Shown here one piece after another: positions 24,063 through 37,300 of a stretch of 64,000 nt of DNA. The stretch lies in NCBI RefSeq assembly GCF_000143535.2, contig NC_037319.1, forward strand, positions 1,364,001-1,428,000, in the 5' to 3' direction. The position numbers and the translations under genes are program-made. Source of the DNA: Botrytis cinerea B05.10 (taxonomy: Eukaryota; Ascomycota; Leotiomycetes; Helotiales; Sclerotiniaceae). The notes below the pieces were generated by a model. The model had not been told where the DNA came from. It made no database searches and worked only from the letters and a program-made list of their open reading frames with translations. The stretch's first letter is position 1. The number at the start of each line of letters is the position of its first letter.

Positions 24063-26932
24063 TAAAATACTTGTTGCTGTTGTTGTTATGTTGACCTAGA
24101 CTACACACATGATATGTTTTCGACGGAGAAAAAGAACTCCGCACGGAGTGCAGAGTTCGAGAACGTTTACCTACCCAGCACCTAGGTACGGACGAAATTC
24201 AAATATATTAAATTTCAAGATTTTACAGTTCGTATTGCGTTGGGATAAGGATATGTGATGATATCGTCGACAAGGAATAAAATTTCATTTTGCTGAAACA
24301 TGTTGACAGGGTCGTTGTATGGACTTCCCTGGCTTCACGGAGTTAGGGTTCGAAATGAGATTCCTAAATGAGTTCAGATGTGGTGCTTGTTTGTTTGTTT
24401 ACGGTGTGTGTTGCCTTTTGGAGCATGCACTGCTGCAGCTGCTGCATGTTAATTTCTAGAAAGGAAACTTAGTATACGATGAATGATGTATTGTGGAAGT
24501 TTGGGAAGCAGTAATGTTTTACTTTTGGCTTCTGTTGTTTTGTAGATCGTGCTGCGATGCATCGTTGATAGCACAGATGGCTTAGATGATCTCATGGGAG
24601 TTGCAAGCTGACCTGTTCGACTGGATTACAAATATATAAATATGGAATGATGTCTAATCGCAGTGAGGCTTACAGAACGAAAGGATCTTTGCAATGCGAT
24701 GCTACTATGTATCGGCGATTAGTCGTTTGTTTTGCCTGGTGACTTGTGAGTCCGTAGGGATTTCTAATTTTCTATGAAGGGGGCAGAGGAAGAGGCAATT
24801 AGGGTTTTCGTATGCGGTGGTACATGAAGGTTTCTGGAGGAAGGAAACTTTTATGCGTGATTGCGAAATTGTAAAGATTGGCGTGCATTATTGGTGATCT
24901 AGAATTTGAGCATTAATGTATGCGCGAAAAGATTATGATCTCTTAAAGCTAATTGTTGGTATGGTACTACCGTTATGTACATTGTAAGGACGATGGACCG
25001 ACCCGTTCACCACCTGAATGGTTATCACGACTATTTATTGCATCACCAACTCTCGAATTCTGGACTCTAGATCTTTTCTTCGACAGACGTATCGTACAGA
25101 CGACCTACAAGGCTATGTAGGGGCTCATCCTACGGATAGCCTTTTCTGGCCTCCATCGCGATATTCCCACGAAATCCTGGAGGATACTCTTGGCGCTGAG
25201 AGATACTCTACTGATGTAATTTGTCAACCTGCAATCTTTGGAGACTGCAAGGGACCATTCGGGATGTTTAATCCTCATCATCGCCAAGCTGGTAATCCAC
25301 CAACATTAGGGCCAGCATGAGCTAATCTAATAGGGTACCATTCTTTCACAGAGTAATATCGCTGGGACACTACCATGTATTGTGCCTCTCTACTTGAAGA
25401 ATTATCTATCCAATGGAGGGGCTTAATAAGAAAGTTCTTACTGCGACGATTGCTTATTCTTCCTCTTCAGCTACACACCCTCTCTAGATACATTCTTTTT
25501 TGTTTGACTGCTGACTCCCTTAATTTTCGGTACCGAACCCCTGTTCTGAGCACGTCCTTCTCTTCCCCTTTCGCTTCTGCATATATTTATGAAATTCTGA
25601 AACGCCAAACGCAACGCAAAATCTCCACATCTACTTGATCGGATTATACCCCCCGATCTACGAACTCTTTTGAGCCAATCAGTATCTACTCTGTATGTGT
25701 TGCTAACCTTTCTCTCAATCTTCTTTGAGTGGTCGCCAGGAAGTTGAAGACCTTTCGTTTGTAGGTAAACACGGTAGGGAGATGTGGTTGTAGACAGCCA
25801 ATAAATACACCTACTAAGCCACAGATGAAGGGTCTACTTGGGCACAGATAATGCCAACTTCGTCATCTACCATGATAGCTAATTCGAGACTATTGAAACG
25901 AACAACAGAAATGACTGCCATCCCATCGATCCTGTGTCACCACCCCCTCTTCGGCACTTGCATCCTATCAAAGTATCACAACACTTGGGAACATACAATA
26001 CTACCAATTCATCTATTAATCAATATAAATCTGCATGTTGAAATTTCTTGCCATACCCGCGACATTCTGTGTATCGTGAACAACAATAGAGCACGACAAT
26101 TATGCCGAGAAATCCAATGTCCACTGAGTCGTTCTCGCCATTGTCATTATCTATCGTCTACTATCTAGACATGAGACCAGCTATCAGACCTTCAACCGTC
26201 TCTCGCCCATTCCGTCCACGATCGCCAGGTAGGAAGCCTCAGACTTGCTACATCAAAATACGTATGCACACCATCTTCTGACCAAGGCCATTCCTCTCTA
26301 CCTTAAGAACCGTCCACAAGCAGCCTAATAGTAGACCCATACCAAGACCCAAGTATGTATCCACGACACGATCAAAGATGAGACGATAGGCTAATCTTTG
26401 TGACAATCGCGGGCTGTAGGTGATTCTCAATCCATCGTCCCCATAATTTTTCCATTCATCGCCCTCTTACTATCCTTCTGTGTGCATGATATTCGCTTCA
26501 ACTTTCCCCTTTTCACAACTTTACACACTCTCAAGGCAAAAGGAAGAACATGATTTGACACAAGAACCCTATCATCATCGACCCCATACACAAGACAAGT
26601 TACACCTACTGTACCTAATTCAATTCTGCAAGGTCGCCAAGGCCTATCGACATAGAATTTCTGTACCTTGCAGCGGTAGCCCAAACGAGAAGTGTACTGC
26701 GTGTGTTAATCCCCGTCCACACATCATCCAATCCTGAACATACATTGGAAGAGGCAAACACAGCTTTGATCCTTGCTAAACTCTACATACGTAACCCATC
26801 CATCCATGGTTCAATTTCGAATTGTGAATTCCCAGCTTCTTTCTATACGTCGAAGAGAAGAGTTTGTAAGGTTAGGTTTTTGATATATTGAGTTCCGTTT
26901 CGCCCTGGTCTCCTGGCTAGTAACAAAAGAAA

Positions 26933-26942
<10 letters not shown>

Positions 26943-26964
<22 letters not shown>
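26943..26964. repeat. (AG)11 microsatellite
   Basis: Perfect AG tract within the gene-poor stretch upstream of the ferric reductase. Confidence 0.95.
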
Positions 26965-27808
26965 TATCTAGGCATTGTAACTTACTCGGTACATATCTAG
27001 AGATATCCTTCATCTTCGCCTTCTCCGAAGTTATTGTCTGCTGGTTTTTCCTGCAATTAGATTCTATTTTCCTTATTCAATCCCTCAATTTCGATTCGAC
27101 TACTCTGTCTAGAAGGTTGTCTTATTTTGACTAGATATTCCCACTGGCACACTACATCTACCGCTGCCCGCTACCCTACCAATATCAATACATCTTATAT
27201 TTTCTATTCGAAGCGCCCAGGGTTAATAAATAAAATTCATTTATTTTTCCCCGCGGTGCATATCCAAGAGGAAAGGTATGTACCCATCGTACCCATCCAT
27301 TTCACTAGGAATGGCATTCCGAAGAAAAAGCCAAGACTTAAAACATTTTATTCATTTCCAATCTCCTTCCCACCACCTCCACAAATTTGACTTCTCTAGA
27401 TTTCTTATTCTCAGCTTTTACCTTTTACACACACATCTTTTCTTCATCGACGTCTGGATAACGCCTTTTTTGAACATTTTTTGTTCATTTACATTCCTTC
27501 AACATACTTTACCTTCCTTCTATCTTTCGATATTTCGATACTCTTGACGATCGATCCTTTTTTGTCTTGAATCTGGTTATTCACGGAATCTATCGCCTAC
27601 TCCGCTCGCTCATTCACCTACGAAATATCTAACGACGCAAGATCGTCTACTACAAACGAAGGCACCCCTCGACATTCCAACTTTACACCTCATGCTGGTC
27701 TGGGTTGTATATTAAACCTCATCTATCGATCGATCATCACATACTTTATCAGGTCGATCTGAATACTCTAAATACAACGCCTAGATCCCTTAGATATTCT
27801 TCACAATT

Positions 27809-29757
27809 ATGTTTTCCTCTTCGATATTTGTGGCGGTTCTCGCCATGGGCAAAATAGTGGCTGGTGAAGCACCATCAGGAAGTTCCTCAACAACAGCAAC
27901 CACCCCCGCCGCAAAGGCTGCTGCCGCTGCCGCTGCGGCTATCAAAGCCAAAGCATCAATGTTCAACCAGGATTTTCATGATTACATTTTTATTGTTCTT
28001 GCGTCTTTGATCGGTGGTATGGTTGTTTGGAGAGTCGTCTTGGAGTCTGTCAAATACATTCGAACCATGGCATCCCTCAACAACGAAACGCAAAGATATT
28101 TCGCTGTTCCTTCTTCCGGTTTTGCGAAGTTCAAGAAGCATGTTCTTTATGCTCCTGTCTTTAGCAAGAGACATAACAGGGAAATCCAAATGGGAAGAGC
28201 CATCAACGTTGGTACTCTGCCTACCAGATTTCAACTTGCCTTCCTCTTGGCTTATTTCGGAACGAACATTGCTTTCTGTGTTGTTAGCATTACCTGGGAT
28301 CAGTCATATGCTACCGTAGCGCAGCAACTTAGGAATAGAACCGGTATCCTTGCCGTCGTTAACATGGTAGGTTTGAAGAATGATGGGTTGATATATCCAT
28401 CACGTGTTAATTATCTTTTAGATCCCCCTCTTCATTATGGCTGCCCGAAACAATCCTTTGATCAACTGGCTCAACTGTTCTTTTGATACTTTCAACCTTT
28501 TGCACAGATGGACTGGAAGAATCGTAACTCTTCAAATGATTGCCCATGTTGCTGCTTGGGCTGCTTCCAAGGTTTATGCCTCTGGTTGGTCTGCCGTTTG
28601 GGCGGCGATTGGCAAAAGTTCTATGCTAATGTATGGTGCTATCGTAAGTTGTCTCTGAAACCTAAACTATTGAGACTTGTACTAAAAACTCGTAGGCCAC
28701 GATCGCCGCTGTTGTGATCATGATCCAGGCCAGCTCGCCTATCCGCCATGCCGCATATGAGACCTTCAAATATCTTCACATCGCACTGGTCATTGTTGTC
28801 ATCATCGGCATCTATTACCACTTGAAGTTATCTGACCTCCCACAAATAAAACTTCTCTGGGGAGCCATTATCCTTTGGGTTGCTGAACGCGCCTATAGAG
28901 TACTTACAGTTGCATACCGCAACTTCGGAAAGGGTGGATCTCGAACATTGGTAGAAGCTCTTCCAGGAAATGCCGTTCGCGTTACCGTTGATATGGCACG
29001 ACCATGGAAGTTTAAGCCCGGCCAGCACGCATATCTTTACATGCCATCCGTGGGACTATTTCAATCTCACCCATTCTCAGTCGCTTGGTCAGAAGAAGCC
29101 GAGGATTTATCCGAAGAGAAGTTAGCCATGAACCGTCAAGATATCCTCGCTATGCAAAAGACAAGCATGTCCTTTGTCATTCGAGCTCGAACTGGATTTA
29201 CTGAGAAGCTTTTCAAGAAAGCCGAGGCTTCCCCAGATGGAAAACTCTATACCAAGTGTTGGGCTGAAGGTCCATACGGAGGAATGCATATGATGCACTC
29301 TTACGGCACAGTCATGTTATTTGCCGGAGGAGTCGGTATCACTCATCAAGTCCCACACGTGAGAGATCTCGTTGCCGGCTACGCAAATGGAACTGTCGCA
29401 GCCCGAAAAATTGTTCTCGTCTGGACCATTCAATCGCCAGAACATCTTGAATGGATTAGACCATGGATGACGTCCATTCTCGCAATGGATAAACGTCGCG
29501 AAGTTTTGAGAATTATGTTATTCGTCAGTAGACCAAGATCGACAAAGGAAATTCACAGTCCATCGGCTACCGTACAGATGTTCCCTGGTAGACCAAACAT
29601 TGAGACGCTGATGGAAATTGAAATGGAAAATCAAGTAGGAGCGATGGGAGTATCGGTGTGTGGAAGTGGTGCGTTGAGTGACGACGTGAGGAGCGCAGTG
29701 AGAAAACATCAGTATAACGGAAATATTGATTTTGTGGAAGAAGCTTTCTCCTGGTAG
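27809..29757 (+). CDS. ferric reductase-like transmembrane oxidoreductase (FRE family)
   Basis: Predicted CDS join(27809..28366,28422..28643,28696..29757), 613 residues. Such proteins pass electrons from NADPH through FAD and two b-type hemes across a membrane to reduce Fe(III) or Cu(II) before uptake. The N-terminus resembles a signal peptide, followed by an Ala-rich tract (about residues 35-48). Heme ligands are His214/His228 and His288/His302, each pair 14 residues apart as in the family. The FAD site is HPFSVAW at 385-391. The nucleotide site includes GPYGG and AGGVGIT, and a C-terminal CGSGALSDDVR closes the NAD-binding domain. All junctions are in phase. The location is plasma or vacuolar membrane. 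Iron or copper regulation is typical of the family but not shown here. The metal substrate cannot be told from sequence. Confidence 0.9.
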
Positions 29758-31034
29758 GAGGGAATACCGGTGCACGGGAGTATGGGTATGGGTGTGGCTT
29801 GGAAACGAAAGTAGATCTTCATTGTATATTTTAGCTTAGGGGTTGATGGAATAACCGTGGGTTGGAATCGACGAATTTGATTTAGCTCGATATTGGGATC
29901 ATGGTTCTGGTGAGCTTGTGTAGCTAGTGAGCGTAGTCGGAATGCATATATGATTAGACGAATCATCATTCATACATCATTGTAATCTTTGTGCTGCGAT
30001 GTTCTAAGAGCCTGTATATGTTGTGAGAAATCTCGAGAAACTAGTTAGGACTTTTATTGGAGAACTGGATTGTTTACTTCCCAATCCTTTGCTTGGTTAT
30101 GAGTGTTGGAAATTTAGAGTGAGGTTGCATCCCCCTTGTTAATCTAATCACCGCCCAGAATGAGGGGTGTAGCGAGGAAACGTCTAGATGATTTAATATT
30201 AATATGCATGTAATAAATGATTGTAAAAGAAATAAATGATAGGGTCTCAAACATTCGGAAAAATGCTCAAACATCTGTCATTGATGGATCACTCAGCTGA
30301 TTTATACAAAAGCCAATTAATTCATTAGCTCGTGTTTCTCTATCTATATTAACAGCTCAAAGGTCATTTGATCGATTGATTCCCCGATGCATCCTTCCAC
30401 CCATTCACTTATCTCACTTTACTCCTCACGCTAAACGATATATGTCGCGATCCCATCCACCAGCACCGCCATTCGGATAAGGCGATAAGAGACGATAAAG
30501 CCTTTTGACGACAGGCAAACCGACAAACATCTCGTCAACATTTGACTTGCCCATCTCACCTATTTCCACGGCGAATACCTCCATACCTATTGGATTGCAC
30601 ACTTGACTTCTTCTCCTCTGGAATTCTATGCACATATCGAAACTCTGCAAACACACGTTCATACCGCCTGACGTAATTTCCGACCCAAGACGAGAAACAA
30701 CAAAGCCTGACGGGACCCGACCGCTTTGGAAACCTTCTAGATAAAATCCAAATCCAAATCCAGATCCAAATACGATCTCTATCTGCATTTGCGTCGCCTC
30801 TACACGTATTGATTCTCTGCATCCTAAATCCAACTTGACTCGTCGCTCGCAGAGAAGAATAGCATCAAATTCCCACCTCGGTCTCTACACAATCTCGAAA
30901 TCTGGAGAATACCCCCATCTTCCCCTCCTTCTCATCTTGACAAACTTTCCTCTTCCCCCCACGAACAGATCCGCAAGATAGAGAAGAACGAAAAGATCTC
31001 ACAAAAGAAGAAAGATACCGTCGCAGACGAAATC
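29758..31034. other. intergenic between ferric reductase and Yippee gene
   Basis: 1.28 kb, both genes on the plus strand: reductase 3' UTR, then the Yippee promoter and leader. A 135-codon minus-strand frame at 30426-30833 mirrors pyrimidine-rich leader sequence and repeats (FGFGFGF), and I do not accept it as a gene. Confidence 0.5.
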
Positions 31035-31582
31035 ATGGGGCTTTCATATAATACATACCTAACCAGTAATAAGATATATGGCTGCAAGGGCTGCAAGACA
31101 CATTTGAGTACGCACGAGGAGATCATTTCACGGGTTCGTTTTTTCCCTCTTCTTCTATTTCCCTTATGCGTTTCTTCTTCAGTATATCTATATCTGTATC
31201 TGTATCTATACCTATGTCCATCCTCCCTTCCCCGCACAGTTCCCAACTCCCAATCCTCACATGATATCACATCCTCGCTCTTCTCCCCCTTCCTCTTCTC
31301 CCCCCAGCATCTCCAGCCTTTCCAGCACCCCAAACTAACCCTTCACAGAATTTCCGCGGCCAACACGGAAAAGCGTATCTCTTCGGCACCGTTGTCAATA
31401 TCCTCCCAGGCGACCCCTCAGAAAGAAACATGACGACCGGTCGCCACATCGTCAGAGACATAACCTGTAAGCGCTGTAATGAGTGTGTGGGCTGGAAATA
31501 CGACAAGGCGTATGAAGCTAGCGAGAAGTACAAGGAGGGAAAATACATCCTGGAGGCGGAGCTTTTGTGTAATGTTTGTTAG
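31035..31582 (+). CDS. Yippee/Moh1-type zinc-binding protein
   Basis: Predicted CDS join(31035..31133,31349..31582), 110 residues, about the size of Yippee proteins. The family is a small beta-rich fold holding one zinc ion. The hallmark C-X2-C-X52-C-X2-C is exact after splicing: Cys17, Cys20, Cys73, Cys76 (YGCKGC and CKRC). Conserved FRGQHGKAYLFGTVVN and ECVGWKYDKAYE are present, and the typical YKEGKYILE lies near the end. The 215-base intron is long for this window and contains a TATCTG/TATCTA repeat. Cellular role: yeast Moh1 is linked to stationary-phase death and animal homologs to nuclear/centrosomal functions; nothing more specific can be read here. Confidence 0.93.
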
Positions 31583-32773
31583 TGGAGGGCGTGAAATTGC
31601 AGGGAGAGATGATGAGGAAAGAGGAAGGAAATGGTGGGATGGTAGAGAATGAAAGGCGAACGGAAACATGGAGTCCGGCATCAGGATTTCCTTTACTTTT
31701 AAACACACTCGATCGACCACACAGCGACTACATGTCTGGAGTTAAGAGTTTCGAGAGCGGGCTATGCTATTGGGTCGGGGGTTTGCGTTACAGATGAGAT
31801 GGTGTTTTTTGTTTTCCTTTCTTCATCATGGGAGTGTCTATGGGTTTCATTTGGGAGAAAGGAAGGATGGGAATGGCGATATGGATGTGGATATGGATAT
31901 GGATATGGATACGGTATTAGGAGGCATGCAATTTCCCTGAAAGACTGATTGGTCGTTACTTGAGATACGTACAGAATATTTATGCAATGATCTGATTTAA
32001 TCTGACTCGATATGATATGATTATTTAGGGGATGTATTTCGGGTGCTAGGTTATGGATACGGCTATTTATGATGCTACCCGCAGATTTGGCAGAGGAGGA
32101 AAGGTAACCAGAGTAAAGGTTATGCTGAAGATGTTTCGACTGCCACGCAGGCTCGCGATTGAGGATTCGGAGCGGAAGGAGCTTGTCCTCCGATTTATAA
32201 AGTACTAGGTGTATGATGTAATGAGCATGTCAAAAGTGCTTCCGATGGTTGTATAGTGGTACCAGTATATCTATCCGTATTTGAGAATTGCGTGCCTCCC
32301 TTCAACATGCGATGTCCGATCTACCTCCTCCAGGATCCCACAGAATGATCGGAACGTCTCCAGCTTCTGTGATTTAACCACAAGGAATTCCTTTCAAATC
32401 GTGGAGCATATCCTTTTTTTAAGGGCTTCCATGCAGTGTCTTCTCGGTGTATACTTTGTATATGATATGATGATCTCGGCAGGGTTGGTAGGGTCGAATT
32501 GCGAAGGTTATGCTTTAGATATAACACCTAACATTTCAGCGCATTGAAATTGTTCGATTGTCAGGTCATCTTATTTGCGAGTGAGCTCTTCATGCTGACA
32601 ACAAATCTGCAGTGCAATAATCGAGATTCAAAGACTTCGGCCGAGTTGTTGGAAAATTCTGCGAACCAAAAGTTGTAAGGCAGCTCTGTTGTTCATCATT
32701 CCATGACACCTAACCATCCGAGTCATTCGGATGTTGAGATGACTCCTGGAATAGTAATCCACTCAAACCGCCT
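31583..32773. other. convergent intergenic
   Basis: 1.19 kb between the Yippee and SEN15 3' ends. It contains a GGATAT repeat and no supportable gene. Confidence 0.5.
31879..31914. repeat. GGATAT hexamer tandem
   Basis: About six imperfect copies of GGATAT (one reads GGATGT), shortly downstream of the Yippee gene. Confidence 0.85.
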
Positions 32774-33364
32774 TCAATTCTGTCGAGGCTTCACAATTCC
32801 ATCATGCATGATATAATACACGATCGTACTATCATCATGCAACGTCGCCAAAAGTATCCTCTTCTGTCTATTTTCTCCCTGCCATTTTCCTCCCACAATC
32901 TCCTCGCCATCCTCTTGAGAACCTTCCCTTCCCTCAGCTCCAGACCCAGGAGGCACAGTTCCCACCGCGTCAAACACCTCTGCAAAGCGTGCCAAACTCC
33001 ATTTTTCCTCAAGGTGCGTAGGTAAGACCCATTCGCGCTCGGGCAATTGCGCAATGGTTTCTCCAGAAGAATGCTCGGCTTTGAGAATGGCGACTTGCTC
33101 GTCGGGGTGGATGTAGGCGCGTCGGGGTGGCAATCCGGAGATTAGAGGACGAGGAAGACGGTGCGAGGTTAGAGGGGAGTGCGTATGGATTGTGAGCGAG
33201 GTCCAGTCGTGTTGGAGTTGCAGGTTTTGGAGAATGGTGGTTGCAAGATGGTGGAGGTAGGCGGGGTGGGTGGTTTCGACGGTGGTGGGTGTTTGGGTGT
33301 TCAGGAGATTCTGGAGGGCGGAATTGGGCGGGAGGGAAGTGGTAGGAGAAGTGGTGGAGGGCAT
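32774..33364 (-). CDS. SEN15: tRNA-splicing endonuclease subunit Sen15
   Basis: A single exon of 196 residues from the ATG at 33364. Upstream in-frame codons are ignored because the region reads as leader. Sen15 is a structural subunit of the heterotetrameric SEN complex that removes tRNA introns. Support: an N-terminal linker rich in Thr/Pro/Ser, then an endonuclease-fold core with YLHHLATTILQNLQLQHDWT and REWVLPTHLEEKWSLARFAEVFD. The characteristic C-terminal strands are KRILLATLHDDSTIVYYIMHDG and IVKPRQN. A Gly/Glu-rich loop interrupts the core near residue 145. No catalytic triad is expected in this subunit. It is divergent from the TFIIIC gene, 558 bases away. Confidence 0.87.
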   Translation of the reverse strand: MPSTTSPTTSLPPNSALQNLLNTQTPTTVETTHPAYLHHLATTILQNLQLQHDWTSLTIHTHSPLTSHRLPRPLISGLPPRRAYIHPDEQVAILKAEHSSGETIAQLPEREWVLPTHLEEKWSLARFAEVFDAVGTVPPGSGAEGREGSQEDGEEIVGGKWQGENRQKRILLATLHDDSTIVYYIMHDGIVKPRQN

Positions 33365-33922
33365 TTTATGAATAGGGTTCTGTTTGATTAAGGAAGGTTG
33401 AAGAATTGTGTTCAGAGACTCATTCGCTATGTTGTATTTTGCGACAATCAATGACTTTTTCTTATCACAAATTTGTACACATCTCATTCTTTCGCGGGGC
33501 TGAACGAGATTTAGGCGGGGGAAATTTTTATCTTTTAAGGAAGGCGGTCTATGATATTTCATCAGCCTTATGCAAGGCTGAGATATTAAACTTCTAGATC
33601 TTGTTACTATTGTTCCTTCCGTCGAAATAAAAAGAGCGACATACTTTTCTATCCAAACATTTACTCAAGACTACCTTTCTATTTCTTACAGCGCTACATT
33701 TGAGCACCTACGGGAAGCTCTAGATTCTATTTCAACCATTTCAGATTTCTCGAGAAGATGGGTTCCTTGAATGCTTTTTGAGAGAGAAATATACACATTC
33801 ATTACAACTTAAGCAGCTGAGGTTGCGCATGATAACCACAAAAGCCAATAAATCCTAGATGAAAAGTCTGAGAATTAATACAGCCTGTGAGAGACATCGA
33901 TATCTTTAGAATATCCGACAAA
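33365..33922. promoter_or_regulatory. divergent promoter region of SEN15 and TFC4
   Basis: 558 bases between two start codons. No named element is secure. The pairing of a tRNA-splicing gene with a Pol III factor could allow co-expression (inference). Confidence 0.4.
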
Positions 33923-36900
33923 ATGTCTGGTTACTCTCATGACATATCACCGGCTCATGCTTTCACTGGTCAAGGTCACCAATACCCGGATCCAGAAGCA
34001 AGCCAAAGTCAAAATTTAATATGGCCTACTCATGCTTCAACCCCAGCGCAAGACACCGGTGTTCATAGCCTGGACAATGCAAGGGCCGAATTTGCGGCAG
34101 CAAGTACGGAGCAGAGAAACCAGAGACGAGAGCAGGTGGAGGGTGTGGATGATATTCTAGATATGGATTTTGGGTAAGTCTAGTTTGGGAGAAGAGCGTA
34201 TGTTGGCAACTTGTTTAACATTGTTATAGTGGTGATTCAGATGACTCTGATCCTGATTATCGGGAATTTGGTAAAGGGATTCGTAAGATGCAAAATGAGG
34301 TGCGTCAGGCTAGACACTTGGATAGTGATGATGACTCCGATGAAGCTCCCACTGGCCGAAAGAAAGGCAAAAAGCGCGGTGCCAAGGGAGGCAGAGGTCG
34401 TAGACCGGGTATTAGAGGTCCACGGAAAGCAGCGGAGCCAACTGGTGATATCAAGTTACGGTTAGGTCAAGCCAATCATGCATTCTTGAATGGGCGTTGT
34501 GAAGAAGCTAGAGATATAGCTGCAGAAATTGTTCGAATTAATGCAGAGACTTACGAAGCATGGACTTTACTATCCGCTTGCTTCAAGGAATTAGGCGAGT
34601 ACAATTCGGCTGTCAAGGCTCTGATGGTTGCTGCGACTTGGAGGCCGAAACATCCCGGTGCTTGGTATGCTGCCTTGAATTTTGCTTTGAATGAGACGGG
34701 CGATCTAAGATCAGAGTTTCTTATCTCTGCGCAATACGCTGCTCAGCAGATACTTAGAGCAGATTCACAAGATCTGGAGGCTCGGAGAATCAAAGCTTCT
34801 CTCATGCTTGAGCGAAGGAACCTTAGTCACGCGGCCAAAGAATATGAGATTATTCTTAAGCGTTGCCCGTTCGATACGGAAGTTATTCAAACATTAGCGT
34901 CCATTTACGTTGATCGAGGGCAGGTAGAAGTCGCCATGAAACTTTACACAAGAACCCTCGATAAATTCAAGAAAGCCGATGTAGAAATTGACACACCCTT
35001 TGGCTGGACAGATGCCTATGCATATGTCGAACTTTTTGGGCTGATGGAAAAATACACCGAAGGTATCAAAGAGCTCAGGTCGGTAGCCCGTTGGCTAGTT
35101 GGAAGAGGTGAAGAGGATTTTTGGGACCAATTCGTTGATGATGATCGAGAATGGGACGATGATCATATTAGAAGATCTGAATGTTCCCAATTTGATGCCA
35201 AGACATTTCCATTAGACACATATGGTCCAGGCTTGCCCGTCGAGCTACGAGTCAAACTTGGACTATACCGATTATTCCTCGGTCATTACACAGAGGCTAT
35301 GGTAAGCCAGCTCACTCTCCCTCATGTAAAAGTGTTTCTAACATACCCAGCGTCATTTTAGTTATCTTAAAACCTCTGACTATAATGGCCAAGGTCTTAT
35401 TGAAGAATTTCCTCACCTTTTTGAAGAAGTCGCTGATACTTTGGCCGAAAAGGGCTATAACAAGGATGCTTTGGATTACTATTTACCATTGGCACCAGGC
35501 GTTGGTTCCGAAGGTTCTTCGCTGCAATTCAAGATGGGTAAGTGCTGGCTTGGTGAAAAGTCTGACCAAGAGGCCGAACTCTGCTTTCAAAATGCAGTAC
35601 AAATGGAGGTGGACAACATTCCAGCAAGGATGGAGCTCGCTAAACTTTATGAAAGACTAAACGAAAAGGACCAGTCTTTCATGTATGTAAATGAAATCAT
35701 AGCAATTCGACGAACACAACGTCAAAATGAGAACCCATCATTTGGAACAGGATCCTCCGACCCTGCGCCTTCTAAGAAGACACGTAGGAAACATACATCA
35801 TTCCCTGGCATTCGGAGAGGACAGTCTCGTTATGCGCCACGCAGGCTCCTTAATCCGGCCGAAAGGAAGAAGGAAGAGGCCGCCAGAGCGGAACATCTAC
35901 AGGACCAATATTCTATTATGAAAACAGAACTTGAACAGATGAGAGCTGGGGATCCAACGGCAACCTACAAGTGGATGGAGGCTGCTGAAGATCTTATTGA
36001 TGATTTTCGAGCCTTCAAAACATTTTATCCTTGGGATAAATATGTCAAATTCTTGGGTTATACTCACGATGATAAATTTCAAGCGGAGACAAAACTGGAG
36101 ACTGATTTGACGGAGATGGCTGATCGATTATCAAAAAGTAAGAGAACGCTTCCCATCCCTTGACTCTACTTACAAATTATTGACGCTTTTAGAACTCGGA
36201 GCCGATGCCGAAGACAGGACTAGTGCTTCATCTGCTAGTATTCCAGCTGATTATCGGGGTATCTCGTTCAGCTCTTGGCTAGATATATTTCTCGAGTATG
36301 CAATATGTCTCGCGAAGGACGGGCATGATCGAGAGTCATATGAGATTTGCGAATCTGCTAGGGACGCCATTGTCTTCTATCATAAGCGCGAGGATATGTT
36401 CTTGATTCATGTATGCTGGGGCAGTAAGTTGATAGGTTTTTGAGAAGTTAACATTCTTACTAATTGCTATACAGCTTGTGCTTTACTCTGTAATGACGAG
36501 GAAATGTGTATCAGAGTGGCGAGATATTTTATGAGAGAATATCAATTCACCACAGATTCTTACAGAATGTACGCAGCCATTGCGAGGTTGTGTCAATCGC
36601 CAGTCTCGTGGTATTGTTCAGGCCCCGAACAAAAGTATATGCTTCGTCAAGTCAAGGCCATGGATTTCAATCTCGTCGATAAATCTCGTCGTCAAAGAGG
36701 CTATGCAGAGAAAGCTGGCTACACATCGCAGGACAAGGACGGAAAACCAATCCTTAACGATGATATGGACGTCGCTCTCCTAATGTTATACGGCCATATC
36801 CTTTACTCGGGAACAAGTTATGCCTACTCTTTAAGTACTTCAACCCAAATTGATATATTGGACAGATCATTCTGCTAACGAAATAAATCGTAGACTATTT

Positions 36901-37300
36901 CCTGAGAGCTTATGCACTTGATCCAAACAACGCTATAATAAATCTGAACATAGGCCTTGCTTACGTTCATCACTCGCTCAAGAGACAAGCAGATAACAGA
37001 CAATTCATGATCCTTCAAGGTCTGACGTTCCTTTTCGATTATTATAACTCACGCATACAGTCAACCATTCTCGAGGAACGTCAGGAGGCTCATTATAATT
37101 TGGCCAGAGTTTATCATATGCTTGGTGTCTCGCACCTTGCGATAAAATACTACCTTCGTGTACTGAAAGAGGCCGACGACCAGGAGAGCTCACGAGAAGA
37201 TATTGAAATTGATACTGCATACAATCTCAAAATTCTTTGTATGGTCACAGGTAATAAGAAATTGGCAAATGTCATAGCCAGGAAATGGCTCGTAATTTAA
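33923..37300 (+). CDS. TFC4: TFIIIC subunit tau131 / Tfc4 (TPR protein)
   Basis: Predicted CDS join(33923..34173,34230..35301,35351..36137,36193..36423,36475..36834,36894..37300), 1035 residues. Tau131 is the A-box-side subunit of TFIIIC that recruits TFIIIB (Brf1) to tRNA and 5S genes. After a disordered acidic start (DDILDMDFGGDSDDSDPDYREFG) and a basic patch (KKGKKRGAKGGRGRRPG) come TPR units. Examples are LRLGQANHAFLNGRCEEARD, AWTLLSACFKELGEYNSAV and SLMLERRNLSHAAKEYE. A second TPR array sits at the C-terminus (YFLRAYALDPNNAIINLNIG, AHYNLARVYHMLGVSHLA). Five short introns (49-59 bases) all keep frame. The length is near that of yeast Tfc4 (1025). Confidence 0.93.

Larger units (their letters stand above)
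22562..27808. other. second gene-poor stretch, leader of the ferric reductase at the right end
   Basis: About 5.2 kb with one weak ORF (23417-23758, minus) and no recognised gene. It holds an AGGT tetramer repeat, an AG microsatellite and one ACCTAGGT palindrome (24180-24187). The last ~800 bases are pyrimidine-rich (CTTTC/CATC), as in fungal 5' leaders. They include a seven-codon upstream frame (ATG at 27692, stop ending 27715) ahead of the reductase start. Confidence 0.5.

Noticed and set aside
25018..25320. 100-codon plus frame in the second gene-poor stretch
   Set aside because: Somewhat protein-like end, but no promoter, intron or family support.
30426..30833. 135-codon minus-strand frame
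   Set aside because: Mirror of a pyrimidine-rich leader with GATTTG repeats (FGFGFGF); no family resemblance.
31184..31216. TATCTG/TATCTA repeat as coding (YLYLYLYLY)
   Set aside because: It lies inside the Yippee intron, whose removal restores the exact C-X52-C spacing.
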